From contig JAULSN010000014.1 in assembly GCA_033439765.1 (NCBI GenBank), positions 372,001 to 436,000 on the forward strand: 64,000 nt of DNA. Direction: 5' to 3'. The translations under genes and the position numbers were made by a program. Position 1 is the first letter of the stretch; each line of letters begins with the position of its first letter. This DNA is from Lasiosphaeria ovina (taxonomy: Eukaryota; Ascomycota; Sordariomycetes; Sordariales; Lasiosphaeriaceae). Under the pieces are notes generated by a model. The model did not search any database, was not told where the DNA came from, and saw only the letters and a list, made by a program, of their open reading frames with translations. Below, piece by piece: positions 52,771 to 62,206 of this stretch.

Positions 52771-54267
52771 TGTGACGGCCGGCATAGGAAGTCAAAGATT
52801 GAATGCAGTAGCGAATGTGGATTTAAAGCTAAGGAAGGAAAAGAGGAAGCTATCTCAGGGACCGCGTAGGGCGCGGGGAAATAAGGTGGTGGTGCTAAGC
52901 TGAGCACGTGGGAGGCGGGCGCACGGCCCACACCCTAAATACCATGCAGCCAATAGAATCAATCCTGTCATATGTGGCCTGTGGCGACCGTGACATCATC
53001 CTCTCCCCCCCCTACGAAAAAAGCCTCGCCCCGAGGCGTTCAAATCCATCCTAGAAAGCCGTCAGGTCAAGCCGTAGGCCTGAATCGTTCGAATCTGGGG
53101 TTTTTCGTATTTGACACGAAGTTGTTATTAGGAACCATCAGTCGGGCTATCGACAGTCGTTCGCAGCTGTGGCATAGGTGCAAAGAGCATTGTACAGGTG
53201 TTTAGGAGATTGTTATTGTACAGGGCCGTTAGACCGTTCGGTCAGATAGGTCATCGAAAAATTATTTGATCCATCAGAGCCATTTCCGCATGTAGTGCCG
53301 AGAGCTTGTCGACGGACTCACGGTTCTGAGGCTCTTCGTCTTCTGGGTCCGTGATGTACTCCACTATGCTCAGAGCATTAATGTCCATCTTGTCTATATG
53401 GTCCTTTGCATGGCCATACGATGTGTTCGGCTGGTAGCTGCTAGGGCCACTCAACTTCTGCAGTAGTTTAACGGAGTCATCGTAGACCTTCGGGACTTTG
53501 AGTTGTGCCTTGAGGCGATCGCGAGTGGTCTTGTTGAGTCCCCGGCGTAGCAGGGAGATCTTGGTATTATCTAGCTAGTGATTGGCTCGGGCTTGATACA
53601 TGAACCGCTCGAAGCGCATAAGGAAGCTGGCGATGCCCCCATCGTCACGTTGCTTGCACTATGACGAAGGTCCGAAGGATCGAAGGTTCAGGTCAAGTCG
53701 GGGTTTGGTTCGGTGGTTAAGTCGAAGTCCGGCGGCGCTACCTGGCCAGTCAGGGTTCTACTCCTCGCGCTCTGCCTTTAATACATCTGCGGTGTAGCAG
53801 GAAAGGTTTCGGTGAGTAAAAACCTGGGCATTCAGGTCGTTAGGTCGGAAGCGATTGAGGGCGACGAAATGAAGGCATTTAGGGACCTAGACAACCGGGG
53901 TTTTCGGGGCTCTGCGAAGTAAGTGGGTGCTGTCTTTCGCGTTTAATTGAGCCGCGCTCGGGAAAGTTTGAACGGGAAAAATTCGTGCTCGCAATACGCT
54001 AGAAAAGAAGAATAAGATCTACGCCTTCCTCAAGCAGTAGAATTGAGCTTTAAATAATGTGACGGCCCGCATAGGAAGTCAAAGATTAAATGCAATAACG
54101 AATGTGGTTTTAAAGCTAAGGAAGGAAAAGAAGGACGGACCGCGTAGGGCGCGAGTAAGTAGGTGGTGGTGCTGAGGACGTGGGTGGCGAGCGCACGGAT
54201 CACACTCTAAATACGATGCAGCTAATAGAATCAATCCTGTAACATGTGGCCTGTGGCGGCCGTAACA
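52771..54267 (-). mobile_element. Internally deleted Ty3-type retrotransposon
   Basis: LTRs at 52,771-52,995 (TGTGACGGCC...CCGTGACA) and 54,058-54,267 enclose about 1.06 kb. Next to the left LTR the minus strand has AGGGGGGGGAGAGGATGA, a polypurine tract, so the left LTR is the 3' LTR and transcription runs on the minus strand, in agreement with the gag strand. No protease, RT or integrase sequence is present. No target duplication is evident. Confidence 0.65.
53251..53700 (-). pseudogene. Retrotransposon gag fragment
   Basis: Minus-strand frame ASFLMRFERFMYQARANH, an in-frame TAG, LDNTKISLLRRGLNKTTRDR and LKAQLKVPKVYDDSVKLLQK, then a tail ending ALMDQIIFR. sF...F...a..A...d..Ki..Lr.gL...lr..l is the retrotransposon gag signature. 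The 5' part of gag and all of pol are missing. Confidence 0.55.
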
Positions 54268-54450
54268 CTACGGGGATAGGATGCGGGTGGCTTTGGCGAT
54301 GTTTCGTGGTCACGTGTTGGGGCACGTGTGGCCTGTGTGCGCGGGGTTACATGACGGGCGTGTGTGCCCCGCACCATGATGGTTTCCCACTTGTTTTCCC
54401 TATCGACTAATTACAGCTCTGCAACTGCATGAGCCTGATTGATCGGTAAT
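54268..54450 (-). mobile_element. Truncated copy of the 52.0-kb LTR
   Basis: On the minus strand: AGGAATTACCGATCAATCAG, GTGCGGGGCACACACGCC and CGTGACCACGAAACATCGCC, then it is cut by the Ty3-type LTR at 54,267. The Ty3-type element therefore inserted into, or recombined next to, this LTR. Confidence 0.55.
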
Positions 54451-55140
54451 TCCTATAGGGTGAGAGAGAAAAGCACAGCCCCCTCCCCTTATGTATCTTC
54501 CTGTCTTTATGCGCAAAAATTGGTGCAGGTCAAGGCCCCTGTTGCGGCTCTTGCTTGCACACCCCATTTTTGCAGCGCAGGTGGGTGGCCGAATCACTTC
54601 CCCCAAGTCTGCTTCTACCTCTATTGGTCCGATCGCTGGTGATATCGATTGGAGCCCCACACCGAACCTTAAATTCTGCCCCCCTTGCGTCAAGGCGGGG
54701 GCGCGCCGGCGAGCGACCAACTACCTGCCCTGCAAAAATGGGAAATGGCGAGTGCAGTTAAGGCCCCTGTTCCGGCTTGTTCATGGCTTGCTTGCACACT
54801 CGATTTTTGCACACAGTTGCTAGTCCTAGTGTCAGTGCCTAACTGGGACTGCCTGGAAAAATGGGGTGGCAGGTCAAGGCTTGTTTGCTTGCTTGCTTGC
54901 TTGCTTACACACCACAGCGTCCGGGCCAGTGAGCGCGCCAGTGCTGCACCTCGTTATTATCCGCCAGACACCAGGCATCGTGCTAGTCCCAGCGTTGCGC
55001 TTTGACGGCAGCTGAGGTAGATCTTGGGGTGTGGTGGCGCCAACGGTTTTCACACTATGCAGACAGACTTGACTGAGGGTTGGGCGGGGCGGGGAAGTGA
55101 GACCGGCCCCAGGTCGCTGCCCTCCCTTCAGGCAGTTGCC
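54451..55140. repeat. Gene-free, ~230-bp spaced direct repeats
   Basis: CAGGTCAAGGCCCCTGTTGCGGCTC (54,526) and CAGTTAAGGCCCCTGTTCCGGCT (54,756), each followed by CTTGCACAC and a TTTTTGCA stretch. A third copy is at 62,218. A TTGC(T)TGC microsatellite lies at 54,880-54,905. Confidence 0.45.
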
Positions 55141-55146
55141 ACTGCC

Positions 55147-55300
55147 AGCCGGAGGGCCGCCGGAGGCATAAAAGAAGGGAAAAAAGAAATAAACCACCAG
55201 GCACGAAGACAGGACAAAGGGCAAGGCAAGGCAGGACCGGGGGGGCACGCATTTTTTGTTCTTCTTTTTTGCCTCTGCCTCTGAAGCAGAGGCAGAGGCA
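55147..55300. mobile_element. Foldback element, degenerate copy
   Basis: Left GGAGGGCCGCCGGAGGCATA, loop AAGAAATAAACCACCA..GCATTTTTTGTTCTT, and a palindrome TGCCTCTGCCTCTGAAGCAGAGGCAGAGGCA at the right end replacing the outer TIR. Confidence 0.45.
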
Positions 55301-55506
55301 GACTTGGGTGCGGAGCGGGGAAGTGAGACTAGATCCTGGGGTAAGGTTTGGTGGCGTCGAACGTTTTCACAACGGCGAACCAACTGCGGTGGATTTAGGA
55401 GTGGGTGGAGCCGGGAGTGAAACCTACCTTTCAGCTCATGCGGTCCAAGCACCAAAATCACATCGACCACCAACCAAGGGCACAGGCATGCGATGCCTGG
55501 ACAGTG

Positions 55507-55515
55507 TATAAGAAG
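55507..55515 (+). promoter_or_regulatory. TATA-like box of Myb/SANT gene B
   Basis: TATAAGAAG, 143 bp before the ATG, in a GC-moderate segment. Confidence 0.35.
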
Positions 55516-55649
55516 AGCCGCTGATGTGGCACCAGGGTTACCTGGAAACTGTCTTGGATATCAGCTTTCACATTATCCATCTCCGTAACGTAACTGAAAC
55601 CGTCTCGGACATCATCTTTCTACGACCCCTCACACCCAACACCGCCATA

Positions 55650-56491
55650 ATGTCTCAGTCCACAGCAGAAATGAAGGCGCAGATGGCCATCAGCAACCTG
55701 ATCAACGACCCGGAGCCGGGCCCCCACACGCTGCCCCTGCCGGGAATGCGGCAGGACGGCCTGCCCTCGGCGTGGCCGTCTTGGCCTGCGCCGGCTGCCG
55801 GCGGCCATCGTCATGCCCTGCCCCCAGCTGCTGGCGGTTGGGCCCTCCCGGGCAAAGTTGTCTCTGGCGCCCCCGGCCAGCCCGCGCGGCGCCCGCACTG
55901 GACCTGGCCCGACACGGTCAAGCTCGTCATGCTCCAGTCCATGGCCGACTGCCTCGACCTCGGTTTCCGACCCCACGTCCAGTTCCAACCGCGTGCATAC
56001 TACATAACCATCGCGGCAATCGCGAGCCGCGCGGGTCTCGAGATCTCGTTCAAGGAGGTCCGGTCGCTCATGCAGACCCAGCGCAAGAGGTACCGGCTGT
56101 GGCAGGAGCTGGGCGCGAAGCCCGAGACGGTCTGGGACGACGACCTGCAGCAGTGGACGCTTACGCCGGCCGAGTGGCGCGAGCTGATCGCAGTGAGTTG
56201 CAATGTTTCCCTTTCCTACTGTGGTCTGGCCACGTCAGCTGACCGGCCGTTCCCTTCCTTGCCTTTCCATGCGTGCAGGAAAATAGCGACATGGGCCAGT
56301 TCCGCGGCCGTGCGCTCCAGTGGCCGCACCTCTTGGAGAAGCTGTGGGGCGGCACGTATCGCCCGCTCCTCCCGATCCAGCGCCACCGCCCGGCCCGGCA
56401 CCCGCGCCCGCGCCAGCGCCGAAAGAGCAGCAGCAGCAGTAGCAGCAGCAGCAGCGGCAGCTCTGCTAGAGGACGGCGGACGACGAGGTGA
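55650..56491 (+). CDS. Myb/SANT-like family protein B, two exons (251 aa)
   Basis: Exon 1 is 55,650-56,192, exon 2 56,279-56,491; the 86-nt intron has GTGAGT, CTGAC and CAG. The N-terminus AEMKAQMAISNLINDPEPGP resembles that of gene A, followed by a Pro/Gly-rich linker. The domain is WTWPDTVKLVMLQSMADCLD, ITIAAIASRAGLEISFKEVR, SLMQTQRKRYRLWQELGAKP and LQQWTLTPAEWRELIA at the splice. Exon 2 encodes FRGRALQWPHLLEKLWGGTY and an Arg/Ser tail with an S-rich CAG-type tract. DNA binding is inferred from the Myb/SANT-like layout. No stops; probably functional. I chose ATG 55,650, the first in-frame ATG giving the conserved N-terminus. Confidence 0.65.
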
Positions 56492-56566
56492 TGTCGTTAG
56501 GCGAGGCGAGGCCGAGGCGAGGAGGCAGTTTGTGTTTGTTTGCATTTCATGTCTGTTGCAGCATGT

Positions 56567-56810
56567 GAAGGTAGGCATATACAAGAGGCAAGGCTGCAAG
56601 TAAGGAATGGCTATATTGGTAAATAACTAAGCTAAGGAAAGGAAATGGAAAAGAAGAAGCCTGCGGGCTCTACAGGCTGCGGTTTTTGTGGTGTGCGGGG
56701 TCATTGCGCTAGTCCCAATTGGGGGAAGTGGGGCCTGCAGGCTGGGGCTTGCAGGTAGGGCATGGTTGCGGCACCACGGACCATAGTTCGGCCGTGCCGT
56801 GACACAGCAT
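56567..56810. repeat. Uninterrupted partner of the 4,351-4,850 repeat
   Basis: AAGGTAGGCATATACAAGAG to CATAGTTCGGCCGTGCCGTG in one piece, showing the state before the ~240-bp insertion at 4.47 kb. Confidence 0.55.
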
Positions 56811-56839
56811 GTACTGAAGTATCCGGGTCTGCGTCTGGT

Positions 56840-57053
56840 CTATTGCAGGAGAGCCACTCATTCGTGTCTGTTGAGGCATGTAAAAAAGCCAGTCGCTCAT
56901 TCGAGTCTCTGTCTCTGTTGTAGGAGGGACTCACTCATTCGTGTATCTTTTGCAGCATGTAAAAAGACACATTCGTGCATCTGTTTGGACAGAGGAGTCG
57001 CTCATTTGGGTCTATGTCTATTGCAGTTGCCAGTACCAGGTCCAGTCCAGTCC
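56840..57053. repeat. GAGTCGCTCATTC minisatellite, third array
   Basis: Five irregular units of GTCGCTCATTCGTGTCT..TGTTG(C/A)AG and AGCATGTAAAAA. It ends with CAGTCCAGTCC directly against the foldback element. Confidence 0.5.
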
Positions 57054-57255
57054 TTTCGAGCGCAGCGAGTAGCTCGCCGCAGGCGCCCCCGGAGAGCCGC
57101 CGGAGGCAAAAGAGAGGAACAAAAAATGTGTGTGTGTGAGAGAAAAGCAAAGTCCCCTTTTGTGAGACTGTGGTGGTTTATTTCTTTCTTCCTTCTTTTT
57201 TGCCTCCGGCGGCCCTCCGGGTGCGCCTGCGGCGAGCTGCTCGCTACGCTCGAAA
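57054..57255. mobile_element. Foldback element, inverted copy (202 bp)
   Basis: TTTCGAGCGCAGCGAGTAGC to GCTGCTCGCTACGCTCGAAA. The TIRs are ~57 bp with few mismatches. The loop is the reverse complement of the 41.2-kb loop (TTTATTTCTTTC; ACAAAAAATGTGTG), so the element is inverted, and so is its minisatellite neighbour. Confidence 0.7.
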
Positions 57256-58024
57256 TCTGTGCCCGTCCGCGCTGTCCGCGTTGCTCTTTGACGCTTCGGC
57301 GGTAGATCTCAGGGTTTGTGGCGCCAATGCAAATCTTGGGCTTGGGTGTTACCAACGATCGAACCAATAGAGGCAGGCTTGGCGGTTAGGATTGGCACCA
57401 ACATTAACCAACGCGCCAATCAAGCAGCCTATGTTGTTAGATTTTCGAAGTCCTGACTAAGCCCGGAATTCGCCGGCAGTCTGACATGCAGGCGCATGCA
57501 AGGCAACCTTCTGGGCCTAGCGCAGGAAAACCCCTCTTTTTCAGGGTAAAATGGGGTCCCCGGCTGGGAGGTCCAGCTTCCTTCATCTTTAGATTCTACG
57601 AATTCAGCCATGATTACTGCATCTTTATCTCCTTACGTTAACGAAGCCGCGATACTAAGTTTATAAAATAGATATATAATCTTCCTAACGAAGGAAAAGA
57701 TAAATAAGGGAAGCTTTATTTTATTATAATCCCGCTACTACCTTGGGTTCAACCATATCTTCTTCCAGCATCCGGAGGCACAGCTTCCCGATACCGTCGC
57801 CGCCGACTTCGGGCAGATGGCCTCAACAATACCCCAGATATCGAGCTGAGCGAGCTAGGTTTAGCATGTAACAAGGCCGCTACCAGCAAAGTACTCACCA
57901 CCTATCTCTTTCCCACCTCTACTAGAAGTTTCTCAGCCGTAGACGGCGCGCCAATGGCTCGTCACCTCCTGCCTACCCCCCCAACGGCACCATTAGCAGT
58001 CTCACAGCCAACCCCTGACCTACT
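57256..58024. other. No gene; repeat scraps
   Basis: 57,430-57,545 matches 40,970-41,060 in reverse (AGGCGCATGCAAGGCAACCTTCTGGGCC), i.e. the N-terminal region of the Myb/SANT copy C. 57,640-57,735 is a TA-rich scrap like elements A/B. 57,985-58,030 resembles 18,860-18,890. Confidence 0.35.
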
Positions 58025-58600
58025 CTAGGTGCGGGTGGCCTTGCCGGCGGGGTCGAGGTAGATGCAGCAGGTCGCGTCGATACCGGGGAAGGGCTTGTAC
58101 TCGTGCTGCAGCTCCAACTCACTGACTTGGCCGTCGACGGCGAACGTGTTGAGCTCGGAGGAGCACTGCGCGCCGATGAATAGGAAGCGCTTGTTGACGA
58201 GCAGCACCCGTAGCGCGTTGTTGGGGTCGAAGCAGTCGCGCGTGATGTTGCACCGGCTGCTCCCCCCGTAGAAGACGTGCCGTCGCGCCTGAGCAGAAGC
58301 AGCAGAGGGCGCGGCGGCGGCGGCGGCGTGACCAAGAAACGGGGGAGAGGGCAAGGGTTCGAGCTGCCTTGCGTTGGCATGATAAATCGGGTCCACATCC
58401 GGCCCGATGTTCAGTCTCTTCCTCTTGGCCGGGGGGCTGTGGGAGCCGACATCGTCAGACCAGGATATTGGCTCGTGGCGGCGCCGATGGAGACGACACT
58501 TGGGTTGGAGAAAATCACTGCCAAGGAAGCTGGTAAGGAAAAGGAGAATGCATGAAGACATCGTCCAAATGCACAAAGACATCGTCCAAATGCATAAAGG
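58025..58600 (-). pseudogene. Fungal F-box-like family fragment, truncated
   Basis: The minus-strand frame reads RRHVFYGGSSRCNITRDCFD then PNNALRVLLVNKRFLFIGAQ and LNTFA, then switches to unrelated VDGQVSELELQHEYKPFPGI before a stop at 58,025. The ..TRDCFDp.n.L.lLLVNkrF.fiG....lNTFaF run occurs in a large fungal F-box-like family. The break after NTFA marks an insertion or deletion. The upstream part shows a basic patch (PPAKRKRLNIG) and an unclear start. A 21-bp repeat (ACATCGTCCAAATGCA) lies at 58,558-58,610. Confidence 0.4.
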
Positions 58601-59315
58601 CATCGTGCATAGGTTCGGCGGCGGGCGATCAAGAGCAACAGCACGCGAACGCGAAGCCACAGCTGAGAAGGGAAAGTGTTGCAGTGCGCAATGTGAGGTA
58701 AAAATAGCTTGATTTGTACCAAAGTCCTGGATCTGTGGATCACACGTGACATGGATTTGTCGATCCACGTGACATAGATCCAATGGTGGATCCACTGAGC
58801 TAGCTATCAATCTATGCGACTACTAATCCATGCGACAACCGCAGCAGAAAGGGTGCTGACGACACTTCCCGCGGTGGCAATGGCGATGGCGATGGCGATG
58901 CCGATGCCGATGCCGATGCCGATGCGAGTGTCTCAAAAGCTAGTCGCGGTTAGAAGACGGGACGGCTATTGCGAACCTTGCAGAACCTCATACCGAAGGG
59001 TAAGGCTAAGAGGTTCGGAGGGGGGACGACCACATACGCTTTGCCTACGACAGACACCATGCCTACCTCAGCTATTGCCCGTCGGAAGCAACAGCGGAAA
59101 TCTCTCCGAGACCTTCCTTGGTTTCCGAAGGACATGGAATGAATCGCAGCAGGGTAGCACGGCCGAAAGGGTTAGCAACGAAGCTTAGATGCAGCGCGGG
59201 CAGTAACTCAAATCAGCTGATACAATCAGCTCTGTGTGCACAGACCACCAAAACAAAATTCGCGACCGCGACGCGACCCACTCCTTTTTCTTCCAATAAC
59301 TACTACACGAAATAA
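58601..59315. other. No gene; GGATCCAC/CACGTG and GGCGATG repeats
   Basis: 58,725-58,800 contains GTGGATCACACGTGACATGG and CGATCCACGTGACATAG. (GGCGAT)n and (GCCGAT)n lie at 58,878-58,925. Confidence 0.3.
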
Positions 59316-59540
59316 ATGGTCTTCAATTCAAGAGTTTTCGGTACAGAAATTACCGGAAATCGTGGGCCTAACGATGAGCTTACGAAAGAAGCGCGTTCTT
59401 CTATCATTACGGCCGCTTTGGCCGGCCAACCGAAGACCCAAATCACAAAGGACTTCGGCGTCCATCGCAACACTATAATACCGGCCTTAGATTGGTTGTA
59501 CCTCAAAAACACCTTGGATTCGCTACCTAGAAATGGTGCC
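59316..59540 (+). pseudogene. Tc1/mariner-type HTH fragment
   Basis: From ATG 59,316: NRGPNDELTKEARSSIITAA, LAGQPKTQITKDFGVHRNTI then TLDSLPRNG. This is the paired-like HTH start of fungal Tc1/mariner transposases (Rg...Lt...r..I..a...G.....ia..fgv...tI). It is cut at about 59,540 by LTR sequence; no DDE domain. Confidence 0.5.
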
Positions 59541-59650
59541 TGTAGGAATTACCGATTAATTAGGCTTATGCGGCTGCAGGGCTGTGATTGGTCGATAGGG
59601 AAAACAAGTGGGGAACTATTACTGTGCGGGGCACACACGCCCTTTACGGC
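59541..59650 (+). mobile_element. Fragment of the 52.0-kb LTR family
   Basis: TGTAGGAATTACCGATTAAT, GCTGTGATTGGTCGATAGGG and GTGCGGGGCACACACGCCCT, then an abrupt end against the kinase fragment. Confidence 0.55.
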
Positions 59651-59689
59651 GCCAGCTGAATTGGAGAGCTGAACTGCGTATCAGTTCAG

Positions 59690-59975
59690 CTCAAATGGTC
59701 CCGATTCCGTACCCACTGTTCTCGACTGGAGCGACGATGCGCAGAATCCGCTCAAGACGGAGTACATCATCACGGAGCACGTTGACGGCGTGCAGCTCCG
59801 ACAGCAATGGGAGATAATGAACCCCCTAACCCATCTACTCTGCGTCGAGTCCCTTGCCAAGCTGCTCAAGGAGCTGAATCTGCTTCAGTTCCCATGGGGC
59901 CTACGGCAGCCGGGCCAGGCCAAGCCGCCGACTAAAACCGAGGCCCCGCGAGGTGAGGAGAAAGTAAGAGCATAA
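59690..59975 (+). pseudogene. AIM9-like/APH-fold kinase fragment
   Basis: One open frame: VPTVLDWSDDAQNPLKTEYI, ITEHVDGVQLRQQWEIMNPL and CVESLAKLLKELNLLQFPWG. vP.vldWS.D..NpvgtEYIimEh..GvqL...W..m is the hinge of fungal aminoglycoside-phosphotransferase-fold kinases related to AIM9. N-lobe and catalytic loop are missing on either side; the tail after FPWG is unrelated. Confidence 0.55.
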
Positions 59976-60787
59976 TAAGAAGCCTTTAGTGGGCCATAAT
60001 AGCGACCGAGGAGAATAATAGTAACCGGCGAGAATAATAATAATAGGAGAGAACAATAGTAAGAGGGTGTAGTGGGGATATAGTAGAGCAAGCGGGTAGT
60101 ATAAAAATAGCGGTATCTAGTACGACTATAAAATAATGTCGTCCCCCTCAACCCTTTACCCTTTCCTCTTCTTTTTTTCTTCGGACTGCGCCCAGACTAG
60201 CCTTCCTCTCCTTCGTTCAAGCGAACGACCAACCAACCCTTTTTTTTTTCCCCCTGCTACCGCCAGAAGAGACAAACAAAACCCGAGCTATTAAACATCG
60301 GCACTAACAAGCAACCTCCTTATAGCTCCGCCGGTCCCCGTCCACCGACGGGAGAGAAAGGCCGCCGAGGGGGGAGTTTTGCGAGCCCTTTTAGGCTTGA
60401 ACCTTGGGTCCGGCGCCGCTTCCTCCTCCGGCACCACCACCACCACCACCGCACCGCACCGCCGGCCGCTCGCGTGGAACGCGGGCCCCGAGCAGGATCC
60501 GGCCCTACTCGCCGAGATGGGCGTCAGCGTCTGAGACTTTGCATACCTTTAAAGGCCTAGAAAAGCAGCAGGCTGGGCCGAGCCGGCGACGACGACGGCG
60601 ACGAAGAAATTGGGCTGGGCCGACGACGGCGACGATGACGATGAGGCGCACCCCGTACCGCGCCCATCAGCCAAAGGGGTGACAGCCCTAATTTTGTAGC
60701 TGATTAGCAAGCACACATTGGGGCGGCGGGCCTGCTGCTGCTTAGCGAGCGTAGCGGGGCGTAGATAGCTTCGGTTGTATAGTAGGC
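59976..60787. other. No confident gene
   Basis: TA-rich AATAATA stretch at 60,000-60,130. A coding-like patch at 60,440-60,670 (LAWNAGPEQDPALLAEMGVS) is broken by stops; family unknown. Confidence 0.3.
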
Positions 60788-61443
60788 CTATCTAAAATAA
60801 TTTATATAGATGGTGACAAACTTTATCTGTTGCTTCTTTGGAATAGCCCCTGATGCTCTCCCACTGAGGCGAACCGATCGCCTAAGCCCAAGTCCTCCAC
60901 CTGAGCTCTTTTTAATCGTAATAGTATTTTTGGCCTTAAGTCGCGCTGATTTCCTGGCCCTAAGCCCCTGCCTAAGCTTCTTCACAGCGTAGGTTCGTCC
61001 TTCACGGCAGTGGGTTCGTCCTTCACAGCAATGTGTTCGTCCTTCAAAGCCGTGGGTTCGTCCTTCACAATAGTAGGTTCGTCCTTCATAGCCGTGGGTT
61101 CGTCCTTCACAGCAGTGGGATCGTCCTTCACAGCAGGTGGTTCGTCCTTCACAGCTGCCATGGGTTCGTCCTTGACTTCGGGGGTGGCTTCGTCCCTCGC
61201 AGGAGTGGCTTCGTTCTTCACCCGCTCCGCTTCAAGCACATCACGCCTTTTCTTGGCGAGCATCTCACTCACTTCGGGGAACCTGAGTCTGTCTGGGTCG
61301 CCGAAGTCGAACGGCTCCCACCGTGCTGGATTGTCAAGGTCGCCGAATATGAGGAGCTCGCAGGGGTCGACCCAGTCCGGGTCCTCCAGGGCGAACGTGG
61401 CCTTCCAGTCCGTCTTTCCATTGCTCAGCTTGGGGAAATCCAT
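60788..61443 (-). pseudogene. Gene with tandem VKDE repeats, probable one-base frameshift near 60,990
   Basis: ATG at 61,443 (CA-rich leader, CT-rich upstream stretch) opens MDFPKLSNGKTDWKATFALE and DPDWVDPCELLIFGDLDNPA, an acidic, Trp-rich N-terminus. About eleven 7-8-residue repeats follow, mostly (A/T)AVKDEPT. The frame stops at 60,982. In the last unit one base is missing (AC-GCTGTGAAG against ACTGCCGTGAAG). Restoring the phase leads into a basic C-terminus, KKLRQGLRARKSARLK and RRSVRLSGRAS, open to 60,788. VKDE fits the SUMO-acceptor consensus psi-K-x-E. No known family. Confidence 0.45.
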
Positions 61444-61614
61444 TGTGGTTATTGTGGTATTGTAGTTGAGGTGTGGTTGTTGAGGTGTAGTTGTAGTAGT
61501 AGTGTAGTGTAGTTGTTGTAGTATAGTAGTTGTGGTATGGCTTGGCAAAAGGTGATGTGATTGAAGGGAAAGGGAAAAAAAGGGAGAGAGGGAAAAGGGA
61601 AAAGGGCCTCCCAT

Positions 61615-61959
61615 ATGTAGTCGCAGAGAGTGGCCGAACTACGGTCCTAGTGCTGCAAAACTCACCAAATCCACCACAAAACCGCAGCCTGCAGAGCTTG
61701 AGCTTGCAGCTGCGCCGAGGAGCTGCGCGAGCTCAACACCAACGAGAGCTCTTCACGCTTGAAGACGTCACCAAGATGGCCGCGGTAGTGCCGAACCTGG
61801 AAGATCTTAGACGTCTCTAAGAAAAATATGTCTTGTATCTTTAGTAATGCCTTATACGCTCCGGAAGAAACCTTTGCTATGGCGTATAATTATGTTTTTG
61901 CTCGTGTCTTCGTAGATTACGCGTTACAAATGTGGTAGTCCGTGAAACTTATAGTGGTT
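61615..61959. other. No gene recognised
   Basis: Short plus-strand frames (e.g. 61,800-61,940) without motifs. Confidence 0.3.
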
Positions 61960-62150
61960 GTGCCGGGTCTGCCGAGCCGGATGCTACGTCTGAGCGGCTC
62001 CGCGAAGCCATTAGGGAGAGGATGGGAGCGTCGCGGAACCTGCCGGCGGGTGCGGTTGTGCCACCGGCGAGGGTATACCGCACGATGGTGTCCCAGACGT
62101 CGGCGTGCTGCTCGAGGGCCACCGGTTACGCAGAGCGGGTGCCCGTCCGT
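61960..62150 (-). pseudogene. Possible Myb/SANT-family scrap
   Basis: Minus-strand EQHADVWDTIVRYTLAGGTT shares HADVWDTI with the sequence beside the 25.1-kb fragment. The rest diverges, so assignment is weak. Confidence 0.25.
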
Positions 62151-62167
62151 CCGTCCGTCATTGAGTT

Positions 62168-62206
62168 ACCAGTCCCAGTCCCAGTCCCAGTCCCAGTACC
62201 TACATA
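62168..62206. repeat. (CCAGTC)n microsatellite
   Basis: Six units of CCAGTC at the end of a GC-rich segment. Confidence 0.6.
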
